Below the pieces are notes generated by a model. It saw only the letters and a program-made list of their open reading frames with translations, ran no database searches and was not told the origin of the DNA. From Aphidius gifuensis (Eukaryota > Arthropoda > Insecta > Hymenoptera > Braconidae): a stretch of DNA of 64,000 nt. The stretch lies in the NCBI RefSeq assembly GCF_014905175.1, contig NC_057793.1, positions 5,394,001 through 5,458,000 of the forward strand, read 5' to 3'. The stretch's first letter is position 1. Each line of letters starts with the position of its first letter. This document shows positions 1 through 12,320 of the stretch, piece by piece. The position numbers and the translations under genes are program-made.

Positions 1-2360
1 TTTGCAAGTAAAGTCACTCAAGAATAAATAAAAAAAAAAAAAAAAAAATTATTGCCTTGTTCAGCAGCTGAACATGATTGTATATACCAAGTTCCGATGG
101 ACCCTCGTTATATCCTGTATTTTCAAAATAACAAGGTTCAGCGAAAATTCGTACATCAGCAAAAAAAAAAATAAACATAAAAAAGTAATAATATATATTT
201 CCAATGTTTTATTACTAACAGAAAAAGTGAATTTTTTATAGTTAAAAAATGAAAGTACAAAATAGAATAAGGAAATTCAATGTAAAAAGCTTTTGTAAAT
301 TGATTTTTCTAAAGGGTGACTTGAAATAATTACATTCTATTGCGAAATTGAGTACGAAATGATGACGAGGTCGTTGATGTACAAATACATGAACTCATCT
401 TCTCTATAGTTTATCAGCAAAAATAAAAAATAAAATAAAATAATCTATATGGTCTTTGATATTTGAGAATGTCTATAAATTTTCAAGATTCTCGAATATA
501 TAGGATCAAGCTCAAATCAAGGGGTAATATTGCAATTTGAGATTTAATTAGCTCTAATACTATACATTGCGCTTGATTTGAAAATGAGAGAGAACAAGAG
601 AAAATGAAATAATAGCAGACTGTAGTGTTTGATGGGTTTCTATATATATATCATAAAATAGATCGTTATTGTTTTGGGTTGAAATAGAGTTTTGCTTGAG
701 TAACAGAAAATTGTATTTTGTGTGGTTCAAAGGGATAATGAAGGGCTTCTGAAAGTAGAGATTGTTTTCAAGAAGGTCAAAACTTGAATGAGTATATGAA
801 GCCTTTCGTACTTGAATCAGTCAATTAAATGATTCAGATCATTAGATCACTTCAAATTTTATTAAATAATTTCATTCACTTTATTTTATTGTTTATTTTA
901 AATTTTTGTTGTTTTGGTCATTATATGGAAATTAAAGATTTTCCAAAGATTTAAATTAGCATCAAGCTCTAACAAAAGTCGATCAAATGGATTAAAGTTT
1001 GCTAGGCAACTCACGTATCTCAACTACCACCCTACACTTCTGGCTATATAAAATGGACTACGTGGCCAAGAGAAATTTCATTTTGTTGTTTTCTTTTTAC
1101 TTGAATTTTATACAAGCACCTCATATCACCTCAGGACAAAGGTCAACATACTTTGTCGTTAACAAGAATGAAGAAAAAATAAATACGCTGCAAGAAGTGG
1201 ATGTTTTTTCAAAAAATTTCATAAACTTATACAAACTGTCATGACATAAGTACATAATAGTTGACCTATTTTGTTATCTCATTAAAATAATAATAAAGAT
1301 TCTTTTAATTGTTCGAAAAAACAAACATTTAAAAATTTTCAACGTGTTTGAAAAATTGAATAGACCAGCGAACTTTTGAAAATTTATAAAAAATGAAAAA
1401 TAGGTCGAAATAAAAAAAAAGTTAAAACATTATATGACTTGGTAATTCCGGAATATACAGTTAAAAAATGTGAAAACATTCTCGATGAGTTTCGTTGAAT
1501 GTTTTTCGAGTTGTTGGCTTTACATTAAATGAGTAAACGGTAAAAAATAAAATTTAATAGAAAATATTATTTTAAATTTAATTTAATGAGAAAAAAATAA
1601 ACTACATTTATTCCATCATGATATTTTCAAAAACATCTTTAACTCACTCAATTATTATTAATTTGATTGTTAAATAATTAAATGAATTAATTATTAAATC
1701 CAAAAAGATCAAATTTATATATTATATTTATTTTTTTCAATTGCTACAACGCCTTTAACATTTCAAAGAAAAAAGTTAAACAAATTGATTGCTATAATTT
1801 GCATTCAATCAAAAATTATAAATTCGAAATTAATTTCAAAGGCGAAGAGAATTCTGATTCTCTAAATAGAATAATTGAATGATACTTTTTGCAGACATTA
1901 GAATAATTTGCCAATTGTTTCTCGATGATAAATTATTTTTTATTCAAATTACGCGACGATATAATTGATCCCCGTCTATTTTCAACCAATAAACAATTTC
2001 AGATTCATTGACCCAGACGAATTTTTAAGTGATAAAAATTCCGTACGATATAAATAATCTCCTCATGGCATTTCACCACAGGCTTGAAAATTTTAAGCAA
2101 TTCTATATATTTTTTTTTTTTAATTTATGAATTGTTAAATGAATATCTAGATTTTAATCAATGGTATATAAATTAATTAAGTATATAAAAAGTGTTTTAA
2201 AACTCCACCTTGACACACGATACAATCTATTTTTTTTCTATGGCAATTTTGAGTTAATGCCTGAGTTAAATAGGCGAAAATATTTCATCGACTTCCGGCA
2301 GGGTGTATACGTATGAAATAAATTCGCATTGAATGGCAAAACAATGAAAATGCAAAAAAA

Positions 2361-2391
2361 ATAAAATAAAATAAAATAAAATAAATAAAAT
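2361..2391. repeat. (AAAAT)n simple repeat
   Basis: Five-base AAAAT periods, ending with an AAAT variation. It is a microsatellite typical of this AT-rich sequence and no function is inferred. Confidence 0.85.
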
Positions 2392-5300
2392 AGTATACAT
2401 AATATGTATATATGTGCATGGGGGTTTGGTGATTGTGATTGTGTTCAGAGCAAGGTGCAAGCGTTCCCATTTTATGAATCAACTCATCGTGCCACATGGC
2501 ACACAGACCAAAGACCATCTGCCTATAAAATGCTAATTCCCTGCTGTGCCAACGCTTTTATCAGTGTTCAAGTATTGAAAAGAAAAGACACAAAACCATC
2601 AACACTTATATGCACTTGTATTTTCCAATCATAAACAATGAAAAATAAAAAAAAAAAAAAAAGAAAATACTCCACAATAATACCAAAATCAATTGTCTAT
2701 TGATTGTTAATTCGCATTATCACAAAAAAAAAAAAAAAACAAAATTTATATGTTTAACTTGATCATCAAAATTTCGAGTTTTTTTTTATTATCGATCAGT
2801 CATGATTTATCGTAAATTAAAATTTTCATATCAACCTGAAAAATCATTAAAAATATTTTGCAATTTAATTTCAAAATATAATTGTTGTACGTTTGTGTAT
2901 ATAAAGCTATTAAAATACTTGATTAAGTAGTATACATTTGTGTGATAACGTATAGCCAACCAACCATTACAGTTAATCGTCAATTTAATATTCTTTGGCT
3001 GTCATTATTACTGAATGACTCATTAGCCATTACAAATTTATAACTTGAACACAAAATTTTTATTACAACTGATGTTGAATTGATTTTTTGTTCAAAAAAA
3101 AAATTTAATCAACATTAAACTGTACCAAGTTATAATGAACATCGTAAAATAAAGAAATTTTTTTTTTTTTTTTGTATATTAAAAGAAAAATAAAAATGAC
3201 AAGGTTACTAAATTATTTCAATGATAAATATACATAATAAATTATACTAATAGCAAAAAGAAAAAACGAAAAACTCTTTTAATACTTTTAACAATTATAT
3301 TGTATTTTTTTTTAAAAAATTCTTTTTTCAACACTATGATGCAAGGTCACTACTGTAGTACTGCTAAAGATTATCGCATTAGAGATACCATTGTTTGGCG
3401 TAACAAATCGTTTGAGACCACCTAATCAGGAGCCCATTCAGTACGAAAGGTATATACAAAATCCAGTGTATGTCCTTTGTGGATCGGATCATTAAAATCA
3501 CGTTTAAAGGAGCGGTCCAATGAATTTTCGAAAAGGGAGCCCCCAGCCAATCGGCAATGTATACACGTTTACGGTCCAGAGATGCTCTGTAGCATTGAAA
3601 ATATAAAAATACAATGAACCCACATACAAAAGTATTGCGGTACAGTTCAGAAGGAATGATGACCGAAAATATAAAAATAAAAATAGGGAAGAGGCAAAAA
3701 AAAATAGTAATTACTGTTTCTTTCTGAAACTCTCTTTTGAATGGCCTCGATAATAATAGTAAAAAATGAAAAAAAAATATTTATTACTTGATTAGAACAA
3801 TAAGTTGTGATTGTTAAAGTAAATTGAATATTTTTTTTTAAATAATAATTTAAAAGCACAATGAATAAATAATAAAAGTAAACAAATTTATTTTTAAAAT
3901 TAATTTTTAATAATATTTTTGCTGTATCAAACACAAGTGTGATAAAAATTTTGTCACATAAAAATCGTCAACAAAGGAAACCATAAAATGTATATATGTT
4001 ATTGTGAGAGCGGTACGATTAATCGTCTTTATTGGCAGTCTAACTATTCATAACTGCACCAGTTGATCAAATATACTTTTATTATTTGACGCGACTAATC
4101 TGCAGCTACTGTTCGTTTTCCCCAGTCGTAACACACGTCAGACTGTGACTATAAAAAAATCCAATAGGATTCGATATATAAAAATATAAAACACTATTTC
4201 TAGTTGATGCAATTTTTCATTTATATATATATTTGTTCTACATCGGTAGAAAAAAATATATATTTATCAAAACATTATATACATGTAGAATAACTATCAG
4301 TAAACCGATACTATATTGACTCGTAGATTTTCAACATCTATAATTCATTTTTACAAATTTTCATGACATTCAAAACCTCGTCAAATAAACTAATATACTT
4401 TAACGTATACAATGACGTTATTTATGTACAACAATTCAATGCATGTCAAAAAAATAAAAAAAAAAAGACAAAAGAATAAAAATAGTTTGCCCAGAAAAAA
4501 TATCAACAACAACGAGCATATCAACATATTGTCCATAAAAACCGATAGAAATTCAATGCTCTTTGTATTTACAAACATTTATTGTCATTTTACGTTATTT
4601 TTTTATTTTTTCTGTAAGAACCATTGATAGATAGAATTTCGACGACCCTAAATGTATATATTATTTAAAAAATAATAAAAAAAAAAATCGAGACATTATC
4701 TTTTATTATTTGGCCTAATGATCTGTGCTAAAAATGGCATAGTTTACCTTGATCCAAGAACAGACAGATGCGCACTTAGATGGGATGTGTTTGTCTAGTG
4801 ATGAATAACGGGCCTATTCATGTACGAATTTTTATATTTCAAAATACATTTGGACACTCGCTAAATAGACCAGCATAACGTTTTTATAAATGCATGACTG
4901 CTTTTTAGGGGATATTAATGCAATATGATTATATATTTTGATAGAAAATATAATGCGTTGTAACAATTTTTGAAAAAATAAATTGAAATAAAAAAAAAAA
5001 ACAATTATTGAAAAGATTCAAACTTTACAGTTTGAAGTTTCATTCAATATATAAATATTATTATTTAATTTATTAAACAATTTCTTTTCCATTTTTTTTC
5101 TTTTTTTTTATTCACATGTTATTGTTGTGCATATATGCACGATACATGAATTGTCCATTATATCCACCGATAAAAACGTAGAATAGTGTCAAATTTTAAT
5201 GGTTATTTATTTTCTTTATATATATTTTTTTTTCAAAAAATTTTTCACTTGAAAAATCGAGACAATTGTGTTACTGTGTTTGTTGGGTAACCAAGATGAT

Positions 5301-6980
5301 ATTCATAAAGTATGTTGTTTGGACACCCGCTGTCAAAAAAAAAAAAGCGAAAGGCGGCATACATGTCAGTTATACGGGTACACATATACCATCAATAAGC
5401 TTCTTACTATCTTCCGGCCGAATGATATTGCAAGAATTTCATACACACAATAATAGATATACTCTATCTTGTTGTGGTTTTATAGTTTTTTTTATTCAGG
5501 GATTTTCACACGATCTTGATGGGTCCTTGTGTATTTTTATAAATAGATATATATTCTTCCAAAGTGTTACAAGCATTTTCAACAATAGTCATGTAAATAA
5601 TAGTGAATAATAAAATATATATACAGTAAACGATGAAATGAAATAAAGTATTAAAATGAAAATGCCTGCAGGCTGTTTTGAGAATTATTTTCGGCACCTG
5701 GTAGTTTGAAAAAAAACGTATTTCATGTGGATATAATATTGTACAATAAAAATATATATATGTATACATAAATATTACTTGTTTTGAATAATAAAATATT
5801 TGTATATATCCAAAATTTTCAACATGACTTTGGCCTCAAGACTTTCAAGTTTTTTGTTTTACTTAAAGCTTGTACTTACCAGTTTGTTTACAACAACTTG
5901 TTCAAAAGTTATATCTGCGAGTATTAAAACTACAGACTAATATTTATCCTACAAGATCATACTTTGTTGAAAAAAAAATTAATCATTATAATTATTATTT
6001 TTATTTTTTCTTTGTATCTTATATGTTGGTGTAAAAATAAATTCAAAAGATTATTTCTTTAAAGTTTATATTTGCTTGTCATGGTAAAAAATTTTATATT
6101 TATCATTTTTTTTTTTTTTTCTATTTCATCTTTCTACTCGAAATATAATTTCTATGACAGGTGTATATATTGATAATTATTATCGTGCCATGTCAAAAAA
6201 TATCGATAGTTTAAATAGAAAAAATAAATAAAGTTTACTTAATTCACCTACTGAATTTATCCAAACTCACGTAGAGTCGACAGGTGCCTCTTGACGAGTC
6301 GGGCAGATCGTTTGAAGTGGCTATATAATCCATACTTCGTTTCTCAATAACAGTGCAAACATATTCTTCAATATTCTCGTGTACCTGTGATATGTGAAAT
6401 TTTTGCATGTTTTTCTCTTACCTTGAGGCATATATCTACTTGTGTTAATACTCTCGTATATATACATACTTTCGTGGGAATTACAAAATACTCTGAGGTC
6501 AGGAATATACCTATTTAAAAAAAAAAAAAAAACAAACGAAAAAAACCATATATTTTTTTATATTTATTTTTATTATTATTGAGTTTATGTTATTTAGTTT
6601 TTTCTATCCTTGAAAATATATAAGAATAATATTGAAATGAAGTTGTAACGGCTGAAGAAACATACTGGGGTAATAATTTAAAAATACAAGGGGCGCGTGC
6701 TCAAGACGAATGACTGACCTTGTCTATCAAAAAGCTATTATTGGGCCACAAAAAAGGCCCTATTTGACAGGATTACCCAAGAAATTGTCCTTTTGACCCC
6801 ATAACTTGCAACTGCGGAAGTCACTGAAACAGCTGTATATGTCTTTTTTTTTTTTTTTTTTTCTGACTCTCAGGTGGTCCAATATCCGTTCAATAAATTA
6901 TTTTTTAAATTGAATTTTCATATAGCTTGAGGTCAAACCAATAACAAAATATCGACATTTTGACAATTCAATATATATAT

Positions 6981-7010
6981 ATAAATAAATAAATAAATAA
7001 ATAAATAAAA
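6981..7010. repeat. (AAAT)n simple repeat
   Basis: About seven uninterrupted AAAT units directly follow an (AT)n run at 6971-6980. It is a microsatellite that is likely length-polymorphic. Confidence 0.9.
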
Positions 7011-8724
7011 ATAGACAAACTCGATGCTTCTAATCCAACAATTTTTAGAGTTATGTAATTACGAAATTCAATCACCCAGTTTAAATTTAGAACAAATCAA
7101 TATATATACTAATGCAAATATAAAAAATATTCAATATAAAGAAACAAACGGAACATACAGTTTGAATATATAAAAAATTTATTTTATTTTTATTTATATA
7201 GTTATTGAACAATTTGCATGTTCTTTTTTTTTTTTTTCTCTTTTATTGAATATGTAGAATATTCAATACACAATGATATTGTTATTCGATATACCTCAAA
7301 TCTTTGTAACTTTATAAAGTGTTCAAAAAGGGTTGAAAGAAGAAACAGATAATGATATTTGCACAGTCGAAAATATGTGAGGAAGAGTAGATGGATAAAG
7401 ACGTTGTTGCAAGATGAATAGGAAATACACCGGTTGTATGTTTATAATCTAATGTATTTTAGTTGACGAGTTGAGATTTTGGATACACAATTGTCCCTTG
7501 AGCATACATAACGAAATACGTGTATATTTAATGCATTGTTAAAATAAAGACACTATCTTTATGCTTGTATATATATACATATTATAATATACACACAATA
7601 TATAACGAGGTGCAGCACTCAGACGCAAAATTTACCGAAAAAACCGGACGCGCAATTTTACCTCTGAAGCGATTTTGCCGGAAGCTTCAACGAAGGAAAA
7701 AAAAGCATTCGTCCGTGCTTCCGCAAGCAAAATGCAAATTTCATGTCTGGCATGAAAAAGAAAGAGAGAATTGTGCATAGAAAAACCATCACATTAAAAA
7801 TAAAGGCCAAAGTGATTTTTCATATTTTTAACTTACAGAAAAGTATTAAACTATATGAATGCACGTATATATAATTACTTTATTAAAATCACTTAGTTCG
7901 TAATGCTGTTCTTTTGATATTTGTGCTTTTTAACTTTTATGATTTTATATTTTAAAAGATTACTGATAAATCAAAGAAAATTTTACTTTTAAAATTTAAA
8001 ATTATATACTAAATTAATAGCATTGATTTTTTTTTCTATTTATTGTGTAAAAAGTTAAAGCTCGCTGTAATAATGCAGACTAGGCCATATAAATTCTCCA
8101 AATGTTTAAGATAAAATTTAAAATTACGTTTCACTTTGGGATCATATGCATATGTAGATATGGTATTCACGTGCCTATTGTATGTCTGACTAAACTTTGA
8201 TTTAATAGCTTATTAACGTGACCATTCGAATAATCGTACGATTTCAATCATTTAACTGATGTGTACATCACTCACAAATAATTTCTAGATAAATTAATCA
8301 GCTTCGATTCTACATATCCTGTTAAACTATTGTTTGATTGCTTCCTCGTTTTTTTTTTTTTTCATTATTTCGTCATGCGAAGTGATATTCAAATGTGGAG
8401 TTTGCTTTATTCAAACATGGATGCTCAGGTGGTCCACCGTGAAATGAGCCACTGTATACACATTGGATTTTGTCTGTTGAGAGAATAGGGCCTGTACTTG
8501 TTAGAAAGGGGGAAAACAAAATACCCCACCAAGATTCAATCCCCTACATGCACATCGTATTATTATTTTTTCTTTTTTTTTTTTTATTCAATGAGTATAC
8601 ACATTCATTGCAGCTTTTTTTTTCTTTTTTTTTATTGCATATTCTGTTGTTTTTTTTTTCTGTCGTTGACTTTGGCTTGAGGCCATACCGACCGGTTTAT
8701 GATCGGTGGTCCACCCAAACGGGT

Positions 8725-8748
8725 GTTTGTATGTATATACATACAAAC
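8725..8748. repeat. 24-bp perfect palindrome
   Basis: Every base pairs with its mirror partner around the centre 8736/8737. The left half reads GTTTGTATGTAT and the right half is its exact reverse complement; symmetry stops at 8724/8749. It sits in a GC-richer patch (about 8670-8790) that also has a near inverted repeat ACCGAC/ATCGGT at 8688-8707. It could be a dimer-binding site or simply an expanded TATA/GTAT stretch. Confidence 0.9.
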
Positions 8749-11700
8749 TCTTTTAGAAGTGCTTACAAGGCTTATACTCGGAAATCCACGTGGATTAAAG
8801 TTGGGACTTTTCAAGCTATATATTTCTGAGGGATAATTTTGAGTGTGTCACGTGCTATATCTATATATGCAGTATATTTATATATGGGTATCATTGGTCA
8901 TCTACATTTCAACTAATGCACAGGATAAAACCATGCTTGTATAGCCGGACGTGATAGAATTTTCATATCCTGTTTGACAAAAAAAAATTTAGTTGGAATT
9001 AAGTCCCTCAAAAGCCACCTCAAAATCCTAAATAAATATAAAACAAAAACAAAATAAAAATAAATAAATGTTATTTATTTTTTAAATCAAAGTACACATA
9101 TAGGAAAAAAAAAAAAAAACAACAACAAGTATATTTATGACTCGGTAGTTTTTTTATAAAACATATTTTTTTATATATAAAAAAAAAAATTTGAGACACA
9201 TAAAACTAATTAGCTGGATATAATGCGTAGACTGTATGGTTGAGTCATCACAATGTCTTGAGGGCATTCAACAAATTACCGAACACCCGCGTATATGAGT
9301 AAAATTAAACATATATACTCATATATGTACTACATCATCTGGCTTTGAAATTTTGCTTATATTTTTACGTTCATTCAATGCATCAAATGAAATGAATAAT
9401 TAATGCCAGATTTAAAGTTTATGAAAGTCATTCTTATGCACTCTTTGTGTTGTTAAACACCGCCGATTGTTGCATGCCTCATCAGACTTTATATTATGTA
9501 TGTACATACATACTCAATATATAAATTTTCTTTATTTATATATATCAGTAAGCATTATTAAAAACTAAACCTGTAATTTAAATGGAGATCACTGAGTGCA
9601 GCAGCATACTTTCTCACGTGACGTATCAACTTTCATATTTTTATATTTAGCACATAAAAGATATTTAATAAATAAAAATTAAAAATAAATAAATAATAAT
9701 AAAAACAAGATCAGGGTCTTGTAGATGTATCATTATCAATTAATCAGGCCATAGTTATGTATACTGATAATTATAAATTAATTGTTTTCATCCAATACTT
9801 CATAAATAATTTTAAAATTAAAAATTCATGTTGACACTTGTAAACTCTTCAATCAAGAATTACATTTATCGAGTTATAGATGCTATATAATAACTCCAAA
9901 CACACATAACTTGTATCATTCAATATACACATACATAAATTGTTTGTATTAAAATTTTTAAAAGTCCCACAGGAGCCCGTATGTCCCGAAATTTTATGCT
10001 TCGTAAAAGACTTTTTTTTTGTATGTGAAACATTCGACTAACACGCAATACAAGCGCTGTAAATTAAATGACATATCGCGTTCACGCTCAATCGACAAAA
10101 AGGACTCAAAGATATACAGCATATATATATACATGTACAAGGGAATATACCCCTTGGTTGTATGGCATGCTATGGTTGACTCGTAAATTTTATAGACTGA
10201 CCCTTTTAGTTTTTTTTTTCATTTTCATTTGTGGCTTTATTGTATCAGAGGTATTTTATTATCAAAATAATCTACATGGACATTGTTTGAATCTGTTGAA
10301 ATACCAGGTGCTTTTGATGGAGAAGAAAATTTTTTTTGAATCATTAAAAATATGTCTGATGAAAATTAAAGAAAATACATAATATTGGTATTCAATTCTT
10401 TGAAATATAGTTGATTTTGTGAAGCAATTGTTTTTATTATTATTATTTGAAACATGTGTTTTCTAACATAGGCGCGTGTTCACACGTTAATAATACAGTT
10501 CACAGTAGAAATAGAATTTAAAGATTCACGCTTACGAATAATACTGTCATATAAGTTGTCCCTCATGTATGTATAAATATATAGTTACAGGATTTGTTAT
10601 TCTATTGCATTTGATCAACATTTGAGTTTGCATAGTTACCATATATGTACGCGTGGCAATTATTCAATGTTGAAGAAATTTATAGCATACAAGGTGTCTG
10701 CATGCAGACACAACCAACATACACGCATATATTTATGACTTGAATTATGTCTATCTAAAATTCTCGTTCTTACTGCATGAATATTAATTTTATATTTTTT
10801 TTCTTTTGAATATATTCTTATTAGTACTCTAATAATACTCTTGATAAATCTGCCACTGTGATGACTGATGAAATTCTTTATTTTATGGTATATTTTTATC
10901 GGCATATTGTGAGCTTATCGAAATATTGTTGATGAATTTTCAAGTGCCTGTTTAACGACCCTGCTTGAATGCATTTAAGTATTATTAATTTTTTTTTCTT
11001 TTTTCTTTTTTTGCAATTACAAAGTGCTTCTTGTAGTCATGAAATTCTCATTAAATCTCACTTTGAATGCGGATATTCAAAGCCATTTAAAAGCCCTAAA
11101 TATCAGTCAATATTTTTAATTAAAAAAAAATTCATATAGTTATTTAACTAATTTACCTAAATATTAAATAAAATTATTATTTATAAAAGGTACATATTTG
11201 TTATTTTTTATTTATTTTTAATTTTTTCACGTTATGAAAAAAATTACTAATTAATATACCAACAATTTTAATCATACTAATAAACAAAATCTAGTATAAA
11301 TTAAATAAAAATAAAAATACCTCGAAGCGAATCACGTAGTCGCGTGTACACTTGTTCATATTTGTGCCTCATTATTAGGTACTTGTGTATCCAGCTTTTG
11401 TGCTGGATCAACTTCAGATCCAATAACTTGTGGACATCGTGGGATTTATATATACCTCATTCATGTTCAAGTAAGCACGAACTTTGAGGCACACGCGACC
11501 ATCATTGCCTTACTCTCATATAAAAAACGTGACTTTTTTATTTTTAATTTATAATTTTCCTCATGTAATATGCATAAACATTAATTAAATAATAAATATC
11601 ATGAAATAATTAAATCGAAAGCATGTAAATAAATATTTAAAATACAGCATGTAATTAAGATATATATTTGCTGAAAAATTAAATTGTGATTTTAGGAAAA

Positions 11701-12256
11701 GGTTGAAGGCATTATCAAAATTTGTCGGTCAAGTCAAATCTATCACAGTCCAATTTGTAGTGTCCCCTTTTACCTCAACCAAAGGTCCCTCATATATATA
11801 TATATACATATAAATGCATATATATTTCATGACTTTATACCAGACCATGCAAACTTCTCATATTTCTGACCATCTGGGTTGAGTTCCCCTCTTACCAGTC
11901 CCTCGGTTATTACTTAATATCGCATAATCCATATTTCCAACGCTGCTTGTACATTCCACGTGTTACGGTAAACCCTCTTTTGCATCCCTCTTGATCTCTA
12001 ACACTATGTTATTTTTTTAAATATTATTTACAATCATAAAAGCAATAAAAAAGTTATTGACTCATTCGTTCTTACTGATATTTTTTTTTCCAATAATTTT
12101 TGAATGTGAAAAAATATTATACCGTCGTTATTAAGAAAAAATATGAACTCGTATTTTTTTTCTTCAATCGTTTTCAATATGAACCAATTATTTATTAGAC
12201 CGTATGTAAAAAATTTATCATAGATAACTTTATATTACATTTTTTTTTTTTTTCAG

Positions 12257-12320
12257 ATCTTGTTGAGAATATTTGGTCTGTTGCTCAAAATTGGAGAATA
12301 CTTGGAAACGTCTAAACAAG
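12257..12320 (+). CDS. Candidate internal exon of an unidentified large plus-strand gene
   Basis: A 64-bp segment lies between a strong polypyrimidine tract plus CAG acceptor (ending 12256) and a GTTAGT donor (starting 12321). Read from its first base it is open and encodes 21 residues (ILLRIF at the start, LETSKQ at the end) with one base left over. That phase joins without a stop to the candidate exon at 39526-39616. In the +2 frame it instead encodes 18 residues and then stops before the donor, so it could be an alternative last exon. No family is recognised. It is GC-richer than its surroundings. The evidence is splice signals and phase only. Confidence 0.3.

Larger units (their letters stand above)
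1..12256. other. AT-rich non-coding stretch (intergenic or intronic)
   Basis: No convincing coding exon was found on either strand. The longest open frames (for example 5266-5610, 8470-8829, 10068-10382) are rich in Phe, Leu, Ile, Lys and Tyr from poly-T/poly-A and lack family motifs. The stretch holds many 10-18 nt homopolymer runs, simple repeats (AAAAT near 2361-2391, AAAT near 6981-7010), a GC-richer island at about 3335-3600, and a 24-bp palindrome at 8725-8748. It could be the first part of a very large intron if the exon candidate at 12257 is real. Confidence 0.6.

Noticed and set aside
5266..5610. 114-codon plus-strand frame
   Set aside because: Contains a poly-Lys run from poly-A, overlaps another frame in the same place and has no motif.
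8470..8829. 119-codon plus-strand frame
   Set aside because: It crosses several poly-T tracts that give long Phe/Leu runs and overlaps frames on both strands; no domain.
10068..10382. 104-codon plus-strand frame with a hydrophobic segment
   Set aside because: Composition follows the AT-rich background, poly-T makes the hydrophobic run, and there is no motif or splice context.
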